Shown: positions 24,436 to 34,834, counted from the stretch's first letter. The stretch: DNA of 64,000 nucleotides from JACCZX01 sp963829995 (GCA_963829995.1 CAWHKW010000022.1:186001-250000); one strand, 5' to 3'. The notes: generated from the letters alone by a model not told the origin. A program made the numbers and translations.

Positions 24436-26215
24436 CTAATCGCCCAGCGCAACGCCCTCGCGGCGCGGATCGGCGCCGCCTGCCCAACCGATCGCACCAC
24501 TCGGCAGCCGAACCCGGAAGATCCCCTGTAGTCCGCTCGCCATATCGATCTCGCGCACGTCGTGACCGCGCGCTTTCAGCGCCTCGACTGTGACAGGGGG
24601 AGAACCTTCCACGCTCCAGCTCGGTGGGCCCATTGCGCGAGCCAAAGTTCGGCAGCGAAATGGCCTGCTGCACATCGAGATTCCAGTCGAGCACCCCGAC
24701 CAGCGTCTTGGTGACGTAGCCGATGATTTGCGAGCCGCCAGGCGAGCCGACAGTGCCGACCAGCTGCCCGCTGGTGCGATCGAACACCAGTGCGGGCGCC
24801 ATCGAGCTGCGCGGGCGTTTGCCCGGTTGCACGCGGTTGGCAACCGGCAATCCGTCCGAGGTCGGCACAAACGAAAAATCGGTCAGTTGATTGTTCAGCA
24901 GGAAGCCGCGCACCATCATGCGCGAGCCAAACACGTCTTCGATGGTCGTTGTCATCGACAGGGCATTGCCGTAACCGTCGACAACCGAGATGTGCGACGT
25001 GGCGGCCTTGTGCGGCGACGCGTCTTCCGCGGCTCCCATTTGAGTGCCAGGCGGGACGCCGGGCTTGGCGGTGCCCATGCTGCGATCGGTAATTAGCTGC
25101 GCGCGCTGTTTCAGATACGTTGGATCGAGCAGGCCAGCCACGTTGACCTTCACGAAATCGCTGTCGGCCACGTACAAACCGCGATCAGCGAACGCGAGGC
25201 GTCCCGCCTCGGAAAAAAGATGCACTGCGTCCGGCTGCAACTCGAGCTTGCTGTCGCTCATCACGCTCGTCGGCGGCACCACCGCTATGTTGCGAGACGC
25301 GAATATCCCGAGCATTTGGGCGACTGCGATGCCACCGGAAGACGGCGGCGGAAAGCCGCACACGCGCCACTGCTTGTAGTCGGTGCAGATGGGTTCGCGC
25401 TGCTTTACTCGATAGGCGGCGAAGTCGGCGACTGCGAGGCGGCCGGCGTTTGCGTGTCCGCTCACCGCTTTGACGATGTCGGCCGGAATGTCGCCGGCAT
25501 AAAACGAATTCGGATTGGCAGCGATGGCGCGCAACGTCGCCGCGAGCGCGGGATTTCGCATCGAAGTGCCCACCGCTTTCGGCATGCCGTCTGCGCCGTA
25601 AAAGTACGTGGCCGCAGCGGCGTCGTTCTTCAGGTATTTCTCGGCGGCAAGTTGCACGTTGAGGCGTGGCGACATCGGAAAGCCGTTGTCCGCCAGCCGG
25701 ATCGCAGGCTCGAACAAGCGCGCCCACGGCAACTTGCCATGCTGCTTGTGCGCGACTTCGAGCATGCGAACGGCTCCGGGCGTTCCTACTGAGCGGCCGC
25801 CGACCACTGCGTCGTAAAAAGGCATTGCCTTGCCGTCGGGCAGAAGAAACAGTTTTTCGTCGGCTGCCATGGGCGCCGTCTCTCGACCGTCGTACGCCAA
25901 CACCCGGCGGCCGTCCCAGTGCATCAAAAACGCACCACCGCCAACGCCCGAACTCTGCGGCTCGACCAATGTGAGCACCATTTGGATCGCGATCGCTGCG
26001 TCGACGGCGGTCCCGCCGGCGCGCAAGATCTCGCGGCCCGCTTCGGTGGCCAGCGGATTCGCGGACGCCGCCATATGTTTGCTCGCAGTAACGGTGTTTA
26101 AGCCGGCGCGAAAGACCGACGACGCCTCCGGTGGCGACGGCCGGTCGCTTTGCGTGACACACGCGGCAAGCAAAGCGGCGGCAAACACGAAACCGACATG
26201 ACGTTCGGCCCTCAT
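24436..26215 (-). pseudogene. ggt: Gamma-glutamyltransferase, interrupted by one frame change
   Basis: The precursor has a lipoprotein-type signal (ALLAACVTQ), the substrate-binding GGGAFLMHWDG region and the autoprocessing nucleophile Thr in KAATSHISVVDGYG. It cleaves the gamma-glutamyl bond of glutathione in the periplasm. The reading frame is intact to NGPTELERG and then shifts. The expected tail (VTVEALKARGHDVREID ... GWAGGADPRREGVALGD) continues in another frame to a stop at 24436. Removing one base from the G run at 24596-24600 restores a 592-residue enzyme. Unrepaired, the protein would read an unrelated tail to 24380. A sequencing or assembly indel is as likely as real inactivation. 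Confidence 0.85.
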
Positions 26216-26226
26216 GAGACCTTCTG

Positions 26227-26991
26227 CTACTTAGGCGGCAGCCGAATCGCGCCGTCGAGGCGAATCGTTTCCCCGTTCAACATCACGTTTTCGATGACGT
26301 GTTTTACGAGCGCCGCGTACTCATCCGGATTGCCAAGCCGCGATGGGAAAGGCGGCTGCTTGCCGAGCGCGTCTTGCACTTCCTGCGGCATGCCCAGCAG
26401 CATGGGTGTCGCAAACAGTCCCGGTGCAATCGTCATGCACCGAATGCCCTGACGCGCCAGGTCGCGCGCAATCGGCAACGTCATGCCGACCACGCCGCCC
26501 TTGGAGGCTGCGTATGCGGCCTGGCCAATCTGCCCGTCGTATGCGGCGACCGAGGCCGTGTTGATCAGCACGCCGCGTTCGCCGTCGGCTGTCGCTTCCA
26601 GTTTTGCCATCGCGTCGGCAGCGACGCGAATCATGTTGAAGGTGCCGATCAGGTTGATGCCGATCACGCGCGTGAAGGTCGCCAGCGCGTGCGGGCCTTC
26701 CTTGCCGACCGTCTTCTCGCCGATGGCGACACCTGCACAGTTGACCAGCCCGCGCAAAATGCCGAGTGCCTGCGCTGCGCCGACGGCGGCTTGCGCGTCC
26801 TGTTCATGGGTGACGTCGCATCGAATGAATCGAGCGCTTGCGCCGAGCTCGCGCGCCAACGCTTCACCCCGGTCGACTTGAACGTCGGCGATGACGACGC
26901 GCCCGCCGTGGGCCGCGATCATTCGCGAGACAGCGCCGCCAAGGCCGGAGGCGCCCCCGGTAACAAGAAAGGTGTTGCTATCGATCTGCAT
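26227..26991 (-). CDS. SDR-family 3-hydroxyacyl-CoA dehydrogenase-like protein
   Basis: The 254-residue short-chain dehydrogenase has the NAD motif FLVTGGASGLGGAVSRMIA, a catalytic Ser in LINTASVAAYDGQ, and the YxxxK site in AAYAASKGGVVGMT. The DGQIGQAAY context and the C-terminal AALVKHVIENVMLNGETIRLDGA match the type II 3-hydroxyacyl-CoA (HSD10-like) subgroup, which acts in fatty-acid or branched-chain amino-acid oxidation. The neighbouring CoA-transferase supports an acyl-CoA role. The exact substrate is not predictable. Confidence 0.88.
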   Translation of the reverse strand: MQIDSNTFLVTGGASGLGGAVSRMIAAHGGRVVIADVQVDRGEALARELGASARFIRCDVTHEQDAQAAVGAAQALGILRGLVNCAGVAIGEKTVGKEGPHALATFTRVIGINLIGTFNMIRVAADAMAKLEATADGERGVLINTASVAAYDGQIGQAAYAASKGGVVGMTLPIARDLARQGIRCMTIAPGLFATPMLLGMPQEVQDALGKQPPFPSRLGNPDEYAALVKHVIENVMLNGETIRLDGAIRLPPK

Positions 26992-27035
26992 GAATCCCCC
27001 GCCCAGAAGCGAAGGATTCTAGAGTCAGGCGGTGA

Positions 27036-27485
27036 TCAGTAAAACGTGCAGCGTGCGAAGAGCCAGAGGGTGCCGTTGATGTCGCCGTCGCCGTTCGATT
27101 TGGTGCGCGCGCGCACCATCGGCAGCTGGCACTTCTCCGCGGTGAAGCCGGCCGAGTTCAGAAACCCTCGCATCGAGTCCGAAGGAACCCCAACGTGAAA
27201 CTTTGGGCGTGTGTACTGGCCAAGACTGTTAACGCGCGGTTCCTCGAGCTGAATTGCAGAACCGATCCAGGTCGACCCGGCAGACGCCGTAAAGGTGCGC
27301 GTCGTTGCAGCTGGGAGCGATTGGGCAGAGGCACCCGCCGCCATTCGATGGTGCGCGCGCGGTAGCGCGCTTTCTGGCACCACGTCAAGCCGCAGTTGCG
27401 CCGCGCACGGTAGTGTCAAGCCGGCGAGCGACACTCCGAGAAGCGGGAGAATCAGCGTGAGCAGCGGTACGCGGAATGACGACAC
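27036..27485 (-). CDS. Exported hypothetical protein
   Basis: The 149-residue protein has an N-terminal hydrophobic signal (PLLTLILPLLGVSLAGLTLPCAA), then a small domain containing TRTFTASAGSTWIGSAIQ and a C-terminal pair of Cys residues (EKCQLP, ARCTFY) that could form a disulphide. I recognise no family. It lies between the SDR and CoA-transferase genes and is transcribed away from the latter. Confidence 0.65.
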   Translation of the reverse strand: MSSFRVPLLTLILPLLGVSLAGLTLPCAAQLRLDVVPESALPRAHHRMAAGASAQSLPAATTRTFTASAGSTWIGSAIQLEEPRVNSLGQYTRPKFHVGVPSDSMRGFLNSAGFTAEKCQLPMVRARTKSNGDGDINGTLWLFARCTFY

Positions 27486-27513
27486 GTGAATCCTTGCTAG
27501 TTGAGCTCCAATG

Positions 27514-27536
27514 TACTGAACTCCAATGTATCAGTA
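27514..27536. promoter_or_regulatory. Operator-like inverted repeat
   Basis: TACTGA and TCAGTA are separated by 11 bases, within the 133-base divergent region between the exported protein gene and the CoA-transferase gene. The site overlaps a short direct repeat of CTCCAATGTA. It could bind a dimeric repressor. No regulator gene is adjacent. Confidence 0.3.
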
Positions 27537-27618
27537 AGCAGCAATTTGACTCTTTCAGGCACTGCTGGCAAGTATCCGGTCGGATGAATAAAGTGACGAG
27601 CTGAAAAGTGAGCAAATA

Positions 27619-29631
27619 ATGGGCCAACAGGGTCGCGAACTACTGCACGGGTTGCGCAGCTTTGAACGCGGCAAACTGGTCAGCGCGCGCGACGCCGTTC
27701 AGCTGATCCAGGATGGCGACACCCTCGCGACGACCGGATTTGTCGGCATCGGCTTTCCGGAAAACATTGCGGTTGCGCTGGAGCAGCGATTCCTCGAAAC
27801 GAGCGAGAAAGATCCGGACGGTGTGGGTAAGCCAGAAGGATTGACGCTGGTGTACGCGGCCGGGCAGGGCGACGGCAAGGAGCGCGGACTCAATCATCTG
27901 GGTTACGAAGGGTTGGTGCGGCGCGTGATCGGCGGCCACTGGGGGTTGGTGCCGAAGTTGCAGGCGCTGGCGGTCGGCAACCGCATCGAGGCGTACAACT
28001 TGCCGCAAGGCGTGATCGCTCACTTGTTTCGCGACATCGCCGCCGGCAAGCCCGGACACTTGTCGAAGATCGGCCTGGGCACCTTCGTCGACCCACGTCA
28101 GGGTGGCGGGCGCATCAATCAACGTACAAAGGATGAGCTGGTCGAGCTGATGACGATCGGCGGCGAACCGTATCTGTTTTACAAGGCGTTTCCGATCGAT
28201 GTCGGCATCATCCGGGGTACCACTGCCGACGCCGACGGCAACGTGACGATGGAGCGCGAAGCGCTGACCTGGAAGGGCTCGCGATCGCAATGGCTGCGCA
28301 CAATTCGGGCGGCATCGTCATCGTGCAAGTAGAGCGCATCGCGGAGCGCGGATCCCTGAACCCGCGGCAAGTGAAGATTCCCGGCGTGCTGGTCGACTGC
28401 GTCGTCGTTGCCGAGAAGCCCGAATACCACATGCAAACGTTCGTCGAGCAATACAGCGCCGCATTCGCTGGCGAGATACGAGTGCCGGTGGATACGATCG
28501 TCGCGATGCCGATGAGCGAGCGCAAGGTCATCGCGCGCCGCGCGGCGTTGGAGTTGAAGGCAAACAGCGTGGTGAACCTGGGCATCGGCATGCCCGAAGG
28601 CGTCGCGTCAGTGGCCGCTGAAGAAAAGGTCATCGATCTGCTGACGTTGACCGCCGAGCCGGGTGTGATCGGTGGTATTCCGGCGAGCGGACTTAACTTC
28701 GGCGCGGCAATCAACACCCAGGCGATCATCGACCAGCCGTACCAGTTCGACTTCTACGATGGCGGCGGACTCGATCTCGCCTTCCTCGGTCTGGCGCAGG
28801 CCGATCGCGAAGGCAATTTGAACGTCAGCAAGTTCGGGCCGCGGCTGGCGGGTGCGGGCGGTTTCATCAATATCTCGCAATCGGCGAAGAGTGTCGTATT
28901 TGTCGGCACGTTCACCGCCGGCGATTTGCAGCTCGGCATCGACGATGGGCGCCTGAAGCTGATAAACGACATCGGCCCGAAGAAATTCGTTGAACTCGTC
29001 GAACACCGCACGTTTTCCGGCGGCGAAGCGGTCAAGCGCAAACAACCCGTGCTGTACGTGACCGAGCGCTGCGTGCTGCGACTAGGAGCAGACGGCCTGG
29101 AACTGATCGAAGTCGCCCCCGGCGTCGACATCGAGCGCGACATTCTGGCCCGCATGGACTTCAAGCCGATCATTCGCCGCGATCCAGTCCTGATGGACGC
29201 GGCGATCTTCGCCGCCGAACCGATGAACTTGCGCCAGCGCATGCTCGCGGTGCCGCTGGCTCAACGCCTGGCCTACGACAGCGAGAACAACATCCTGTTC
29301 TTGAACTTCGAGCGGCTGTCGGTGCGTAATCACGGCCGATGTGCAAGCGATTCACACCGAAGTCGTAAAGCGGCTTGAACCGCTGGGACATCGCGTCTAT
29401 GCGATCGTCAACTACGATCACTTCGATCTGGCGCCTGAAATCGAAGACGAGTATCTGGCAATGGTCAAGGCGCTGGTCGAGCACTATTACATCGGCGTCA
29501 CGCGCTACTCGACGTCGGCATTCTTGCGCGCGAAGCTGGGTGATGCGCTCGATCGTCGTGGCGTCGCGCCGCACATCTACGAGTCGGCGGCGGAAGCGTT
29601 GCAGCGGATGCGCGACACAAGAAGCAGCTAG
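27619..29631 (+). pseudogene. Acyl-CoA:acetate/3-ketoacid CoA-transferase (YdiF-like), split by two frame changes
   Basis: Three overlapping frames encode consecutive parts of one family-typical protein. The alpha part runs 27619 to about 28268 (DGDTLATTGFVGIGFPE). The beta part runs to about 29334 and carries the putative catalytic Glu in TAEPGVIGGIPASGLNFG. A C-terminal extension runs to 29631 (FLRAKLGDALDRRGVAPH). Adding one C near 28268-28270 restores EALTLEGLAIAMAAHNSG. Removing one G at 29334-29335 restores RNHADVQAIHTEVV. The two corrections cancel and give exactly 671 codons, the length expected of the long YdiF type. The enzyme transfers CoA between short-chain acids. Sequence error is likelier than decay, because the codons between are fully conserved. 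Confidence 0.85.
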
Positions 29632-29668
29632 CCGGCGGCGCGTGAGTCCGGTCGTCAGGTGCGGCGTT

Positions 29669-30175
29669 TCAGCGTCCCCGGAGTCCCAGCGCGCGCTGCA
29701 TGATGACGACGTCTACCCAGCGGTCAAATTTGCGGCCGACGGAAGTCATCACGCCCACGTACGAAAAGCCGCACGCCCGATGCGCTCCGATTGACGCTAC
29801 ATTCTGAGAATCGCCGATCACCGCCAGCATTTGCCGCAATCCCAGTGCTGCGCAACGCTCGATCAGTTCGTTCAGCAACGCCCGGCCAATTCCCAGTCCG
29901 ATCGCATCGTGCGCCACGTAAACAGAGTCCTCGACCGTGCTGCGATACGCCGCGCGCGGACGAAAGGGGCTGGCGTACGCATAGCCGGCGACGCGACCGT
30001 TAACCTCGGCCACCAGATAGGGAAGTCCCGTCTGTTCAATGTGCTCTTGGCGCGCGCGCATTTCCGATAGCGCCGGTGGTTCTGTCTCGAACGTGCCGAG
30101 ACTGTTTGCCACGTGATGCGCGTAGATCGCGTGCACCGCTGGCAAGTCGTCCGCGCCGATCGCGCGAATGTGCAT
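29669..30175 (-). CDS. GNAT-family N-acetyltransferase, phosphinothricin-acetyltransferase-like
   Basis: The 168-residue GNAT protein has the acetyl-CoA-binding loop AIGLGIGRALLNELIERC and the Pat/Bar-type features FETEPPALSEMRAR, GYAYASPFRPRAAYRSTVEDSVYV (only the AYASPF and YRSTVEDSVYV parts are diagnostic) and SQNVASIGAHRACGF. Close relatives acetylate methionine derivatives or phosphinothricin. Native bacterial members usually act on methionine sulfone or sulfoximine. It is convergent with the CoA-transferase gene and sits 16 bases downstream of hppA on the same strand. Confidence 0.88.
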   Translation of the reverse strand: MHIRAIGADDLPAVHAIYAHHVANSLGTFETEPPALSEMRARQEHIEQTGLPYLVAEVNGRVAGYAYASPFRPRAAYRSTVEDSVYVAHDAIGLGIGRALLNELIERCAALGLRQMLAVIGDSQNVASIGAHRACGFSYVGVMTSVGRKFDRWVDVVIMQRALGLRGR

Positions 30176-30191
30176 CGCGATCGGCGCTGCG

Positions 30192-32360
30192 TTACTTGGT
30201 GGGCACTACCACCGGGGCCGGATTGGCGGGCAGCGACGCGGGTGGAGCGACGCGCACCGCCGGCGCCAGGATGGGAGCGTTGGTTCCGGTCATCGGTTGC
30301 CCGCCGTACACACTGGCGATGATCGGCACGATCAGCAATGCCACGATATTGATGATCTTGATCAGCGGGTTGACCGCAGGGCCCGCAGTGTCCTTGTAAG
30401 GATCGCCCACCGTGTCGCCGGTCACGGCCGCCTTGTGCGCGTCCGAGCCCTTGCCGCCATGATGGCCTTCTTCGATGTACTTCTTGGCGTTGTCCCACGC
30501 GCCGCCACCGGTCGTCATCGAAATCGCCACGAAAAGGCCGGTGACGATCGTGCCCATCAGCACGCCGCCGAGCGCCGCGGGACCGAGCAGAAGTCCGACG
30601 ATGATCGGTACCAGCACCGGCAACAGCGACGGGATCATCATCTCCTTGATGGCGGATGTCGTCAGCATGTCGACCGCGCGGCTGTAATCCGGCTTCCCGG
30701 TGCCTTCCATGATCCCTTTGATGTCGCGAAACTGGCGGCGCACTTCCTCGACCACCGCGCCGGCCGCACGGCCAACGGCTTCCATCGCCATCGCGGCGAA
30801 CAGGAAGGGAATCAAGCCGCCGATGAACAGACCGATGATGACGTTCGGGTTCGACAAGTCGAACGTGACGTTTAAGCCTGCCGCTGCCAGGCCGCCGGTG
30901 TAATCGGCAAACAACACCAGCGCGGCCAACGCGGCCGAGCCGATCGCGTAGCCCTTGGTCACCGCCTTCGTGGTATTGCCGACCGCATCGAGCGGATCGG
31001 TGACGTCACGCACTGCCTTCGGCAACCCCGCCATCTCGGCAATGCCGCCGGCGTTGTCAGTGATCGGGCCGTAGGCGTCGAGTGCAACGATGATGCCGGT
31101 CATCGACAGCATCGCAGTGGCAGCCACCGCAATGCCGTACAAATCAGCCAACCAGTACGAGGTCAATATCGCGACACAGATCGCAATCACCGGCCACGCA
31201 CACGCCTTCATCGACACCGCAAGGCCGGCGATGATGTTGGTCGCATGCCCCGTGGTCGATGCCTGCGCGACGTACTTGACCGGCTTGAACTGGGTGCCGG
31301 TGTAGTACTCGGTGATGTAGACGAGCGCCGCCGTCAGCACCAGCCCCACCACCGCACACAGGTACAAGCTCATCACGGTGACCTTGGACGACACCGCGGT
31401 GGCGATAACGGGGCCGAGAATCCAGTCGGTGACCGGATAAAACAACACCAGCGAAATCGCACCGGCGACCAGCAAGCCGCGATACAGCGCGTTCATGATC
31501 TTGCCGCCTTCGCGCGCCTTGACGAACATGCAGCCGACGATCGACGCCAGAATCGACACGCCGGAAATGACCAGCGGATAGACGATGCCGGCGTCGCCGG
31601 CGCCTTTAAATACAAACCCGCCAACCAGCATCGTGGCGATCACCGTCACCGCAAACGTTTCAAACAGGTCGGCAGCCATGCCGGCGCAATCGCCGACGTT
31701 GTCGCCGACGTTATCGGCAATCACCGCCGGATTGCGAGGATCGTCCTCCGGAATCCCTGCTTCTACTTTGCCGACGAGATCGGCGCCGACATCGGCCCCT
31801 TTGGTGAATATCCCGCCGCCCAGCCGCGCGAAGATCGATATCAGCGAGGCACCGAATGCGAACCCGATCATCGGGTGCAGCAACTCGCGTACGTTTGCTG
31901 CCGCATGGGTAGACCGCAGCACCCAGTAGAAACCGGCCACGCCGATCAGTCCCAGGCCTACGACGAGCAGGCCGGTGATCGCACCGCCGCGAAACGCTAC
32001 GTTCAATGCCGGATTCAACCCCAACGTGGCTGCTTGCGCGGTGCGCACATTGGCGCGAACCGACACGTTCATGCCGACATAACCCGCGACGCCCGACAGA
32101 ACGGCACCGAGCACGAAGCCAATCGCGGTCCAGATGCCGAGCTGCGGAACGAGCGCGATGATCACGGCCAGCACGACGCCGACGATCGCGATCGTTCGAT
32201 ACTGACGATTCAAATACGCCTGCGCACCTTGTTGTATCGCGGCCGCGATCTCCTGCATTCGAGCATTGCCCGCGGGCTGCTTCAAAATCCAGAGAATGGA
32301 CCACACGCCGAAGCCCAGGGCTGCAAAGCCGCAGGTGAGCGCGAGTACCAATCCAGACAT
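30192..32360 (-). CDS. hppA: Membrane-bound proton-translocating pyrophosphatase
   Basis: The 722-residue protein has about 16 membrane helices. The diphosphate site lies in DVGADLVGKVEAGIPEDD and DNVGDNVGDCAGMAADLFE, with the second site near GDTVGDPYKDTAGPAVNP. The Lys in AVGNTTKAVTKGYAIGS is the residue that marks K+-independent H+-pumping members (K+-dependent ones have Ala). It couples pyrophosphate hydrolysis to proton export and saves energy under stress. The C-terminus has an unusual Pro/Ala-rich extension (ILAPAVRVAPPASLPANPA). It is 51 bases downstream of adk, which may link adenylate and pyrophosphate balance (inference). Confidence 0.95.
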   Translation of the reverse strand: MSGLVLALTCGFAALGFGVWSILWILKQPAGNARMQEIAAAIQQGAQAYLNRQYRTIAIVGVVLAVIIALVPQLGIWTAIGFVLGAVLSGVAGYVGMNVSVRANVRTAQAATLGLNPALNVAFRGGAITGLLVVGLGLIGVAGFYWVLRSTHAAANVRELLHPMIGFAFGASLISIFARLGGGIFTKGADVGADLVGKVEAGIPEDDPRNPAVIADNVGDNVGDCAGMAADLFETFAVTVIATMLVGGFVFKGAGDAGIVYPLVISGVSILASIVGCMFVKAREGGKIMNALYRGLLVAGAISLVLFYPVTDWILGPVIATAVSSKVTVMSLYLCAVVGLVLTAALVYITEYYTGTQFKPVKYVAQASTTGHATNIIAGLAVSMKACAWPVIAICVAILTSYWLADLYGIAVAATAMLSMTGIIVALDAYGPITDNAGGIAEMAGLPKAVRDVTDPLDAVGNTTKAVTKGYAIGSAALAALVLFADYTGGLAAAGLNVTFDLSNPNVIIGLFIGGLIPFLFAAMAMEAVGRAAGAVVEEVRRQFRDIKGIMEGTGKPDYSRAVDMLTTSAIKEMMIPSLLPVLVPIIVGLLLGPAALGGVLMGTIVTGLFVAISMTTGGGAWDNAKKYIEEGHHGGKGSDAHKAAVTGDTVGDPYKDTAGPAVNPLIKIINIVALLIVPIIASVYGGQPMTGTNAPILAPAVRVAPPASLPANPAPVVVPTK

Positions 32361-32411
32361 GCTGTTCTCCTTGCCGAAATTGTTAGAAAAAAGGTTGGTG
32401 AATATTCAAAC

Positions 32412-33068
32412 TTATGAAGACAGTGCAGCTGAAACGCGCTGCTTGATTTCTTCGACGCTGCCGACACCGGAGATACGACGATACTTCGGGGCGCTCGTGT
32501 TACCGCTGGATGCGAGGTTCGAGTAGTAACCGACCAGTGCGCTGGTCTGGTCGCGATACACCCCGAGCCGTTTGCGCACCGTTTCTTCCTTGTCATCGTC
32601 ACGCTGAATCAGGGGCTCACCGGTCAGATCGTCCTTGCCTTCGATCTTCGGTGGATTGAACTTGACGTGATACACGCGCCCGCTGGGGGGATGCACTCGG
32701 CGGCCGCTCATGCGATCGATGATGTCGCTTTGCGGAACATCGATCTCGAGCACATAGTCGAGATTGACGCCGGCGTCCTTCATCGCCTCGGCCTGTGGGA
32801 TCGTGCGCGGAAAACCGTCGAACAGGTAACCCGCGGCGGTGTCGCCGGCACGCAGGCGCTCTTTCACCAGACCGACGATGATGTCGTCCGACACCAGCGC
32901 ACCGGTGTCCATCACCTTCTTGGCGGCGACGCCGAGCGGCGTGCCGGCCGCGATCGCGGTGCGCAGCATGTCCCCGGTTGAAATCTGCGGAATTTTGTAA
33001 CGCTCCTTGATGAACGCGGCCTGTGTGCCTTTGCCAGCGCCCGGCGGCCCAAGCAGTATTAGTCGCAT
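32412..33068 (-). CDS. adk: Adenylate kinase
   Basis: This is a 218-residue long-form enzyme. It has the P-loop RLILLGPPGAGKGTQAAF, the AMP-binding STGDMLRTAI, and a long LID (GRRVHPPSGRVYHVKFNPP) without the zinc-binding Cys set. The catalytic DGFPRTIPQAEAM segment is intact. It interconverts ATP, AMP and ADP. It lies downstream of kdsB in the usual kdsB-adk order, although an ABC receptor gene has come between them. Confidence 0.96.
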   Translation of the reverse strand: MRLILLGPPGAGKGTQAAFIKERYKIPQISTGDMLRTAIAAGTPLGVAAKKVMDTGALVSDDIIVGLVKERLRAGDTAAGYLFDGFPRTIPQAEAMKDAGVNLDYVLEIDVPQSDIIDRMSGRRVHPPSGRVYHVKFNPPKIEGKDDLTGEPLIQRDDDKEETVRKRLGVYRDQTSALVGYYSNLASSGNTSAPKYRRISGVGSVEEIKQRVSAALSS

Positions 33069-33161
33069 CTCCGTCCCCGACTTCTATCTTGTAGTTATAT
33101 GCGACTGCCACGGTATTCGACAAAGCAGCGCGCGAGTTTACCCAAATGGGCTAACCAAATG

Positions 33162-33184
33162 AAAAAGGGCCGGCGAGCCGGCCC
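33162..33184 (-). terminator. Rho-independent terminator after the ABC receptor gene
   Basis: On the reverse strand a GGGCCGGC/GCCGGCCC hairpin is followed by TTTTTC. It is 18 bases past the stop of the receptor gene, so it ends that transcript and insulates adk, which starts 94 bases further on. Confidence 0.8.
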
Positions 33185-33201
33185 TTGATTGCCGCAGGGT
33201 T

Positions 33202-34803
33202 CTACTCGTTGCCGCCGACTGTGACCGACTCCATGTTCAACACGTTATCCGGTCGGTGCACGACCGTCACGTTGCTGCGCATTGCCCACGGAATCATTTG
33301 CCGGTGCAGCGGAACGTGATGCACCTGTGCGTTGTGCTCGGCGATCGCCTGTCGGATCATTTCGCGGCGCTTGTCGACATCGGACTCGACCGCTGCGGCG
33401 TCGATCAGTGCGTCGAGCTTCGGATTGACGTACCGACCGTAGTTGAAGGACCCGTTACCCGTCTTGTCATCGTTCGACCGCAATACCGGCGATAGCATCG
33501 TCTGCGCATCGGTGATCGCGCCCCCCCAACCCAGCATGAACATGCTGGTGTCGTACTTCTCGAGCTTGGGAAAGTATGTCGCGCGTGGCTGCGTGTTGAC
33601 CTTCGTGTTGATGCCGACCTTGGTCAGCATCGCCGCCACTGCAATGCAGATTTCTTCATCGTTGACGTAGCGGTTGTTCGGGCAATCGAGCGTGACGTCG
33701 AATCCGTTCGCATACCCCGCTTCACCCAGCAATTGCTTTGACCGGTTGATGTCGTATGGCATCCGCTTTTCCGCGTCGGGATTCGACGCGTTGATCGATG
33801 GCGTGATGCCGCCGGTGGGCAGCGCCGAGCCACGCATGATGCGCGATCGAATCGCTTCGATATCGATCGCGTGATAGACGGCCTGCCGTACGCGAACATC
33901 CTTGAAAGGATTCTTGCCCTTGATGTTCGAATACAGCAGCTCGTCGCGCGTTTGATCGAAGCCGAAGAACACGACCCGGTTTTCCGGCCCACGCGCCACC
34001 TTGGTTCCTTTGTTCTCTTCGATACGCCGCACGTCCTGTGGCGGCGGGTCCAGGATGAAATCGACCTGGCCCGACAGCAGTGCGGCCGTGCGTGTTGCAT
34101 CGGCGCTGACCTGCGTGTAGATCACTTCGGTCACATTTCCCTGGCCGCGGCCGTCTTTCAGGCCCCACCAGTCGGGATTGCGCTTCAGCACGGTGCGTAT
34201 GCCGGGCTCACGCGCGGCGAGGATCCAGGCGCCGGTCCCGTTGGCGTTACGGGACGCAAAAGTTTCTTCCTTCGCCTTGAAGTCGAGCGGGCGCTCGACC
34301 TTGTGCTTGGCCGCCCACGCCTTGCTCATGATGTAAATCGTCGTCGCGTGCTCGAGCGTGATCGGATTCGGCTTGTCCTGCACGAACTCGACGGTGAAGT
34401 CATCGATCTTGCGCGGCTTGCCAACCGGGATCGCATACTGCCGTAGCTGGGAAATCGGGTGGCTGGCACGCTCATACGAAAAAACGATGTCGTCGGCCGT
34501 GAACGGCGAGCCGTCATGAAACTTGACGCCCTTGCGCAACGTGAACCGCCACGTCGTCGGATTGACCTGTTGCCAGCTGGTCGCGAGCCCGGGTACGAGC
34601 TTCAGCGTGTTGTCGCGCATCACCAGCGTGTCGTGTACCGACTGCGAGAACATGTTGGTAAGCCCCTCGTTCTGGGAAAACGGGTCCGCGGTCTGCGGAT
34701 CGCCCTGCGAGGCCCAGCGCAATGTCTTGGCGTCAGCCGTGGTGACGCCCAGCGCAGCGGTTGCAATGAGCACCGCGAGAAAATGTTTGATCATGACGGG
34801 CAT
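33202..34803 (-). CDS. Family 5 (peptide/nickel-type) ABC transporter substrate-binding protein
   Basis: The 533-residue protein has a signal peptide (FLAVLIATAALGVTTADA) and the SBP family 5 architecture: TLRWASQGDPQTADPFS, LVPGLATSWQQVNPTTW and the motif GVKFHDGSPFTADDIVFSYER (family core KFHDGSPFTADDI). Such receptors bind peptides, opines, glutathione or heme, among others. No permease or ATPase genes accompany it, so the ligand is open. It is inserted between kdsB and adk, breaking an otherwise conserved order. Confidence 0.9.
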   Translation of the reverse strand: MPVMIKHFLAVLIATAALGVTTADAKTLRWASQGDPQTADPFSQNEGLTNMFSQSVHDTLVMRDNTLKLVPGLATSWQQVNPTTWRFTLRKGVKFHDGSPFTADDIVFSYERASHPISQLRQYAIPVGKPRKIDDFTVEFVQDKPNPITLEHATTIYIMSKAWAAKHKVERPLDFKAKEETFASRNANGTGAWILAAREPGIRTVLKRNPDWWGLKDGRGQGNVTEVIYTQVSADATRTAALLSGQVDFILDPPPQDVRRIEENKGTKVARGPENRVVFFGFDQTRDELLYSNIKGKNPFKDVRVRQAVYHAIDIEAIRSRIMRGSALPTGGITPSINASNPDAEKRMPYDINRSKQLLGEAGYANGFDVTLDCPNNRYVNDEEICIAVAAMLTKVGINTKVNTQPRATYFPKLEKYDTSMFMLGWGGAITDAQTMLSPVLRSNDDKTGNGSFNYGRYVNPKLDALIDAAAVESDVDKRREMIRQAIAEHNAQVHHVPLHRQMIPWAMRSNVTVVHRPDNVLNMESVTVGGNE

Positions 34804-34834
34804 CCTCCGATACAGCTCAACGAGCGGCGCGATT

